Assembly: GCF_002999335.1 (NCBI RefSeq)
Contig: NW_020312081.1
Location: 248,001 to 312,000, forward strand
DNA from: Cyclospora cayetanensis
Lineage: Eukaryota > Apicomplexa > Conoidasida > Eucoccidiorida > Eimeriidae
DNA: 64,000 nucleotides
Reading direction: 5' to 3'
Under the pieces are notes generated by a model that ran no database searches, had not been told where the DNA came from, and saw only the letters and a list, made by a program, of their open reading frames with translations. The position numbers and the translations under genes were made by a program. Positions 57,886-64,000 of the stretch are shown one piece after another (the stretch's first letter is position 1; each line of letters opens with the position of its first letter).

Positions 57886-60800
57886 ATGACGGAGGTTGCG
57901 TGTGAGATGACTCGGGAGGTGCTGGCACGCGTGTTGGGTGAGAAGCCAAAGCTATACTACAGGACTGCATCCCTGAACAGCGTGTTGTACATCCACCGAA
58001 AGGGCTTCAAAAATCTGGGAGGCCTAGAGGATTTCTGCGGACTTAAGGCCCTGTATGCGGATGGCAACGGTCAGAAAAAAAAGCTTTCGATTGATTTATT
58101 AGGGCTTAATGCTTGCTGTTGTTAGTGATAGTGCTTAGGGTTTAGGAATGGACGTTAAAGTTGATAAGGCACCCATTGTAGCGGCTTTTGCAGCATACAT
58201 ATACATGCAAATCGAAAAGAAAGAAGAAAGCAGCAGGCAGCGAGGCTGCAGCGGCAATAGCCACCACACCAGGAAAAATAGCAGGGGCAGATATAGTAAG
58301 GCACGTGGGCCGCAACAGAGATGCAAATCCAAAAGACGCATCAGCGCATGCTAGCCATCTCATACGATACAGTGGAAAGTGTACGGCTTACGATGTGCCG
58401 TGTGTTTAGCAATAACGAAAATTGAGGGCTTGGATGGCTGCACGTCTCTGCGGACCCTGTGAGGGAAAACGGCGATAGGCATAAAGCGTAAACCCCAGCA
58501 TGAGCCGCAAATCCTTAGATAAACCTCAAACCCGGAGAAGCCACAATTCCTCAACAATTGCATGACTATTAGACCCTTTAACCGCCTAAGAGCCTTCATC
58601 TATCGGCTTTCTGCAGTGTGCCACCAAAAAAGGTGAAATTGCCACGATGCCGGTGTCTCTTCTCTATCTGTATGTTGTAGATGACAGTCCACATGCCGCA
58701 GCTGCTCAAGCTGCCCGTATTTCGCCTTGCCATTGCTGCTGTAGCTCTGTTCGCTCACTTCACTCTTTTTCTTCCTGTTCTGTATTTGTAGTTGCCTGAA
58801 CGAGAACTGCATTCGGGAGATCTCCGGCCTTTGCTGCCTCAAAGACCTACGGGTGCTGAACCTTAGCAACAACTTCATCTCAGATATCTCAGGGCTCGGT
58901 CAGTTCCAAAGGCATTGTGAGACACTTTGGGGTATTTTCTAGGATATGCTGCACCACCCACAACAGAGATAAGAGGGATAGCAGCACATGTATATAGAGT
59001 GAACGAGGGCGCCACACAATTATCAGGTCGTACGAGACGAGTTCTGTGCGGTAACTGCTCTACCGCTGCAATGCCAGAGGGCTGTTGCCCCTTGCTGGAG
59101 ACGCTGCATCTGGGTTTTAACCAGATAGAGGACGAAGCGCTGACACCATTACTGGGATTTAAGGCCCTGGTCGTGCTGGATCTGAGCCACAACCATATAT
59201 GCAAGGGAGAAAGCATCGAGCAACTGCAAAGCCTTCGGCAGTTAAAGGTCCTCTACCTGCATCGAAACCCTGTGGTACGCAAAGCTGAGTCCTAGAGAGA
59301 GGCTCAAGGTTGGTTTTTTCGGGGAGGTTGGAGCAAAAATATATCTGCTTACATGCGACTTGCCCCTACGGACAGATTCGTACTTTTATAAACATGGATA
59401 CATTCAGGGAACGGCTCAGAGACAGCCGCACCTGTAGACGTATGTTCATGCATGTGGCATATCTAAGTACTTACACGGACAGGTGTATACACGTCTGCAA
59501 GGTAATGGCTGTGCCTCCTTCTCGCGTCCTCCGAATATTCAAAGGCCCTCTCTCCCTGTGGTGGGCTGGGATGGCAGTAATCGAGTGCCCCTCCCCAGTG
59601 TTTGTATGCTTCAGTGATGGCAGCCTTCATCAGCCTAAAGCTACCCTTCGTATTCTCTGCTCTTCACATCTGCTCTAAAACCTATCAAAAGCCGCCTTCG
59701 GCACTGAAACAGAGGGGGATGTAGGACAGATATAGGAGGAGGCAAACGAAATTTCGGGGTTTCTGCTCCTTCCTCTTCCATCAAGCAAAAAAGAATTTCT
59801 TTGTTACTCTGGGGGAGCAGAAGGGAGCCCGAAACTTGTGAACATTCGGAGTACGGCAGAAATTCACGTTGCTGTATTTCGCAGGTAAGCAGTTTCCGGC
59901 ACTACAGGAAGAGGCTGATCTGTGGATTTCCTTCTCTCACTTTCCTAGATGATACTCCTGTGAAGTGGAGGGACAGAAGAACTGCTACAGCTTTCTTGAA
60001 GGGAGGTATCGAGGCAGAGAAGAAGGAGCTGGAGCTGATCAACAAAGAGAAGCGAGAGGAACGAACTAGACTGATCGATGGTCAGCAAAGAAAGGAGCAA
60101 CGAGTCGACCAAAACAAATCGGGTTCATCTTGTACATCAGTCTCTCAGCTATGCATTCTGGTGTTTCCGTATTCGCTGTGCCTCATTACTGCCCCTTAAA
60201 TACTTCTGCCCTGCCCTCCTTTCCTTGTCCTGCTGTTGCGATATCACCCCTCGCTGCACCAGCTAGCCTGCCGGATTGTGTCTTCCCCATTGCATCTGCC
60301 CTCCTTCATATCCCGAACTGCTCTCCGGCCTATTTGTTTGTGGCTCTCCCTGTTTTCTGTTTCTGCTGCCCATTTTCTCTTGATCCCTCCTTCGCCCTGT
60401 ATATGTCATCTCATATCTGTCATTCCATGCTTCAGGGTTTAGGCGCGTGTGCGAAGAGGCTCGCAGGGCACAAGCCCAACCAACCAATAGGTATGTCACA
60501 CCTCCACCACTATTTTGAGCAAATCCAGCACCAACAGAGGTCACGATGGTGGCAGCGGCTGCAGAGCGCTTCTCTGCGAAGCAGCGTTCTGGCGAGGTGC
60601 ACCTTCGCCAGCAGGGTGGCTTCTAGCGAGACTGCTGCTTTCCGATTTTTCAGCGATGGCGAGAGGAGCAGCAATAGCAGCCAACTGCAAGTCCCTCCGC
60701 TACAACTGCAAAGCGAGAGCACTTGGTGCAGCACCGACCGCTCCCTGAGTGGTTGCAGCAGCGACAGAAGTATGGACACCCCCGGTGCACAGGCAGCAAA

Positions 60801-61374
60801 CACAGCAGCCAACGGAGCAGCATCGCCAAGTCAGCAAACAGCCCCCGCAGCAGCAGGTGTAACAGAAGCAGCAGCAGGTGAGACGCTGACACAGCACAGC
60901 GTGCAACGAGCCGGAGTAGCACCCGATACACCAGGGAAAACCGAAGCGGCCACAGCAACTCCGTGCCAGTCAGCAGCCAATGTTTCAACAGGAAACGCAG
61001 GAGGACAGGAAGACAGGGCAAAAATGGCAGCAGAGCCAGCAGCAGCAGTCCTTCCAAACGAAGCAGCATTACCAGATGCAGGAAGAAGCGATGCACCAGG
61101 AATAGGGGAGGAAACAAGCACTTTGGCAGATAAGACTACGGCAGTCGAGGAGGCAGCCACACCACAGGAGACAATGACATACACAGCGATAACGGAAGCC
61201 GCAGCAACAACAGATGAACCGCCAGATAGAGCACTCCGGGGAAACACAAGATCAGATGTACCGTCAGAAACTATAGACCCGCGTTCAGCAGCCAGCTGCG
61301 AAAGGGCATCTGACGCAACAGAAGCAGCGCATTCAGCAGAAGCAGAAAGTACTGCATCCCAAAAAGAATACTAG
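57886..61374 (+). CDS. DNAAF1: DNAAF1/LRRC50-like dynein assembly factor (leucine-rich repeat protein), seven exons
   Basis: DNAAF1 (ODA7 in Chlamydomonas) is a cytoplasmic factor for preassembly of axonemal dynein arms. Exons 57886-58069, 58410-58458, 58792-58898, 59078-59274, 59885-60080, 60436-60490, 60540-61374; all phases agree, 540 aa. The opening matches the family (MTREVLARVLGEK; LNSVLYIHRKGFKNLGGLED). SDS22-type LRRs follow: ITKIEGLDGCTSLRTL, LNENCIREISGL, LRVLNLSNNFISDISGL, LETLHLGFNQIEDE, LVVLDLSHNHICKGE, LKVLYLHRNPVV. The LRR cap is present (FRHYRKRLICGFPSLTFLDD), then TPVKWRDRRTATAFLKGG and a charged helix (EAEKKELELINKEKREER), as in DNAAF1. The last exon is an unrelated Ala/Thr/Glu-rich disordered tail. 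The 49-base second exon was found by LRR phase. Expression would be expected in flagellated microgametes (inference). Confidence 0.88.
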
Positions 61375-62528
61375 AGCTGCAGCAAGCCCATAGGTGCAGC
61401 ATCACGAGAAGATGGAGGGGCAGAAGCCACAGAAGCAGCACTGGGAAGCTCAAGCAGCTCAACAGCAGAGAGCAGCCACGGGGTACTGTGGCAACACTAT
61501 GGCATCACCAGCAGCGACTAGGAGCAAGAACGCCGCTAAGGCGGTTGGTCCCTCGTTACAGCAGCATGGCCTCCTGAAATAGAAGGTGCAGAAGGCAGCA
61601 GCCATGTGTCTAGTTCAAACTCCTGCAGGAGCACCTACTGTAGCCTCATCACAGCCACCCCTGTAGCAACTGGTCCGTCAGCGGCAAAATGTGAGGTGGC
61701 ACTAGCACGCACAAAACTAGCGATTGTTGCTCCAGCAACAACTCATTTAGAAAGAACTAATGGGTATACAACTATCCCTTAAAAGCCTCGAAAACAGAAA
61801 AGCGAGGTTTCAGGGCGAAGGAAGACCTACACCCTAAAGAAGCAAGAGCAATCGACATCTGATTGGCGCTGCTGCTGCTGTTGCTGCCAAGTTATAGGTT
61901 GCTGCAAGCTGCGGCAACGCGGTCCGCAAGGCTGTTAGCACACACACAGAGCGCATACCCAAAGCCGTAAACTTTAAAGCGGCACCTGTGGAGAGGCTGT
62001 AGTAGCCTGGATAACACTAAAGGCATGGCAATATCCAAGCAGATTACCTTTGAGATGCTGCTTTGATCCTAAAATGAACGGTAGCAGTAGGTGCATCCAC
62101 GCTGAGGTGGATGTACACCGGACCCTCTTGAGCCGTGCCTGCTGCTACTGCCTCCTTGCCAATAACTTCTACCACCGCTGCCCCGACAGTTCGCTGCGCG
62201 CAATATGCCACGCCACCCACTCTGAGTGTGAGCTGCTCTCGAAAGCTTCATTGAGTGGCAGGAACGAGCAGCCTCCAGAAGCACAACTTGGCCTCTGTAC
62301 TTAGACACAGCGGCTTTACAATGTGCAAGAAAGCATTAGGGAGCGACGAGCACTTGCTTTTGCGCTTACAGCAAAGGTGTTTGCAAATTCGCTGCACAGC
62401 ACAGGCCGCTGCAATGTGGCGGCTGCCGCAGCCTCCCCAGGTACAGCAGCCCAGCCACTGCCCAGCTGCAGCAGAGCACACAACAGCAAGGAAACGCATG
62501 CAGCAGGAGCAGCACAAAGCACGGCTGC
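61375..62528. other. Intergenic between convergent genes
   Basis: Likely 3' UTRs of the two converging genes. CAG/CTG triplets are scattered, with a CTG cluster at 61868-61885. No domain-bearing frame seen. Confidence 0.35.
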
Positions 62529-62757
62529 TCAGAGCGCTGCAAACCCAGTAGAGCAAAGGCAGCAAAATACATCATCCACAGCAGCGCGCGTCACCTGCTC
62601 CGTAGTGATGGCAAGAGGCTGCAGTGGCTGCCGCTGTAGCGGCTGCTGCTGCTGTAAACTAAGAGAAAGAACGTCTAAAACAATGTCATCAGCCCCGCTT
62701 TTGCTGCTGCTGCTGCTACCATTGCCACTGCTGCTGCTACTGCTGCTACCATTGCCA

Positions 62758-62789
<32 letters not shown>

Positions 62790-63124
62790 GCTGCTGCTGC
62801 TGTCAAGGTCCAACAGGTCAATAGTGGGCAGGGGTTGAGGGGGTGCTGGTGCTCCTGCAGTCGCTGCAGCAGCAGACGCTGCTGCAGGAGCTGAGATGCT
62901 GCCGAGCATCCCGCCATTTGGCATAGCTGCTGCAACGGCAGGCGCTGCTGCTGCGGCTGCTGCGGCTGCCGAGTCTCCTGAGAGTCCACCAAAGAGAGCA
63001 GCAGCCATCCGCTCCCGTTCTGTCAGCTCGCGCTGCTGTTGCTGCAGATGCTGCTGCTGGTACTGGGGTTGTGGAGGCAAGTCGATGGCGGAAACCGCTG
63101 CTACTGCTGCATGCGGCTGCCATG

Positions 63125-63155
<31 letters not shown>

Positions 63156-63362
63156 AGCAGCAGCAGCAGCAGCAGCAGCAGCATGCTCCGATCCATTCGT
63201 AGAGCCGACAAAGCCGAAAGGACCCCAACGTCGTGGACCTGAGCGCATGCAGAAAAGGCAGCCACATCTCTGATAGCGCGCAAAATCTTGGCGTGGGGTG
63301 CATGCCTCGCGTTGTGGCGATCGTTTCCAGCGAGATTTTTCTGAAATGCACACAACCTGCAC
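62529..63362 (-). CDS. Homopolymer-rich protein, C-terminal part of a gene running off or spliced near the right edge
   Basis: A continuous minus-strand frame ends at 62529. An AG acceptor at 63240-63239 would make 63238 the exon start, so the upstream part of the open frame may be intronic. The protein has poly-Ala, poly-Ser and poly-Gln runs between short conserved-looking pieces: GPRRWGPFGFVGSTNGSE, LTERERMAAALFGGLSGDS, and DIVLDVLSLSLQQQQ. The ERERMAAALFGGL piece recalls the hinge of gamma/epsilon-type clathrin adaptor subunits, but this is a weak resemblance and no ear domain is present. Upstream exons were not resolved in 63.4-64.0 kb, which is CTG-rich in every frame. Confidence 0.5.
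62698..62813. repeat. CTG/CAG triplet array coding for poly-Ser
   Basis: Interrupted CTG array (with CTA, CCA and TTG units). On the minus strand it gives Ser runs separated by GNG (SSSGNGSSSS pattern), in frame with the 62529-63362 gene. Confidence 0.85.
63129..63182. repeat. Perfect (CTG)n-(CAG)n palindrome inside a coding frame
   Basis: Nine GCT units (63129-63155) run directly into nine AGC units (63156-63182), giving a 54-base perfect inverted repeat with no spacer, centred on CTAG. On the minus strand it encodes a run of Ala followed by a run of Ser in the same frame. Confidence 0.9.
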
Positions 63363-63904
63363 GCACCCTGCACTTGGAGTCCAGTGCTAGAAGAGGCAGG
63401 AGCTGCAGCAGGCCTGGATTGCGGCTGCTGCGGTGCAGTAGGCAGTGCATAGGGAGTGAAGTTCAAGGCAGCCGTGTGAGCCTGAGCAACCAACCCCACG
63501 CACAAGCAAGCAAGCCGCAACAGTCAGCGCACATCCGGATTCGCACCCTTCAAACCGAACGGCAGAGCTCAAACCAGGAGTTCGAAAAGGTGAACCGGAT
63601 AGCCCAGCAGGTACAGCTCAGGAGACGGACTGGCTGGTGGTGCTGCGCAGCTCCTGCTGCGGAGTGAGGTGCTACGGCTGGTGCAGCCGCAGCAGCAACG
63701 GCAACGGCTGCTGCTTCTCGCTGACTCCGGGGAATGTAAGCTGCAGCTCCTGCTGCAACGGCGGCTCTGGCATACGCCTGCACGCAACAGCAGAAATCCC
63801 CCAATACAGGCAGTCACACAAAATTGCAGCATAGCCAAATGGGAGAATCCATACCCAGGCACACGCACAATGCGGTAGCTTTTGCAGTAGCAGCCGCAGT
63901 GGTA

Positions 63905-64000
63905 AGTGCAGCAAATAGTGCAGCAGCAGCAGCAGTAGCAAGTGCAGCAAATATTGCAGCAGCAGCAGCAGTAGCAAGGGCAGCAAATATTATAGCAGCA
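63905..64000. repeat. 36-bp tandem repeat at the right edge
   Basis: Units at 63905-63940 and 63941-63976 differ by one base (AATAGT versus AATATT), followed by a partial third unit to the window end with more changes. On the plus strand the frame stays open as a 12-residue Ala-rich repeat (VASAANIAAAAA), but no gene is assigned. Confidence 0.8.

Larger units (their letters stand above)
53905..58560. repeat. Scattered degenerate telomere-like heptamers (AAACCCT / AGGGTTT variants)
   Basis: Variants appear at about 53912, 54407, 54588, 55037, 57447, 57577, 57596 and 58486 in the C-rich form on the plus strand, and near 58130-58145 (CTTAGGGTTTAGG) in the G-rich form. They fall in introns of the RAP gene, in the divergent promoter, and in introns of the DNAAF1-like gene, not in exons. 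Such intronic telomere-like repeats are known from Eimeria genomes. Confidence 0.6.

Noticed and set aside
60650..61247. Minus-strand Leu- and Val-rich ORFs opposite the DNAAF1-like tail
   Set aside because: Antisense of Ala/Thr/Gln-rich coding sequence; the plus-strand frame is phase-linked to the LRR exons.
62529..63362. Calling this gene a clathrin adaptor subunit
   Set aside because: Only a 13-residue resemblance; no adaptin trunk or ear domain is visible in the window.
63860..64000. CRISPR-like array
   Set aside because: The 36-bp units are contiguous CAG-derived tandem repeats without unique spacers, in a eukaryotic genome.

Overview
This window is nuclear DNA of an apicomplexan parasite, most likely a chicken Eimeria close to E. 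tenella or E. necatrix (inference). The evidence is long CAG/CTG triplet runs that become poly-Gln, poly-Ala and poly-Ser inside genes, small-intron multi-exon genes, degenerate telomere-like AAACCCT heptamers inside introns, an apicomplexan-type fructose-bisphosphate aldolase, and decayed chromovirus-like Ty3/gypsy retroelements.

Layout, left to right. At 455-5674 (+) lies a nine-exon two-RRM protein with a large Arg/Ser tail. From about 5.7 to 39.3 kb is gene-poor, retroelement-rich DNA. It holds at least five decayed copies of one element family (about 6.7-11.6 kb minus, 16.3-21.5 kb plus, 28.4-29.75 kb plus, 29.74-31.8 kb minus, 35.9-39.3 kb minus). Three genes sit as islands within it: a CCCH zinc-finger protein (13.2-14.8 kb, minus), an unrecognised protein (23.0-24.9 kb, minus) and aldolase (33.1-34.9 kb, plus). 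From about 41 kb the sequence is gene-rich: intronless poly(A)-binding protein (minus), a LOTUS/OST-HTH protein (minus), a Gln/Ser-rich unknown (minus), an 11-exon RAP-domain protein (minus), a DNAAF1-like leucine-rich-repeat protein (plus), and a homopolymer-rich partial gene at the right edge (minus).

Exon models were built by hand from ORFs, GT(or GC)-AG sites and codon phase. Those for the SR-like, aldolase, CCCH, LOTUS, Gln-rich, RAP and DNAAF1-like genes keep phase across every junction, which is strong internal support, but no transcript data were available.

Functionally, several genes act on RNA: the SR-like protein (splicing), CCCH and PABP (mRNA binding), LOTUS (RNA/G4 binding) and RAP (probably organellar RNA). 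Aldolase is glycolytic and in relatives also links adhesins to actin. The DNAAF1-like protein implies axonemal dynein assembly, which in a coccidian is needed only in the flagellated microgamete. The genes are not an operon.
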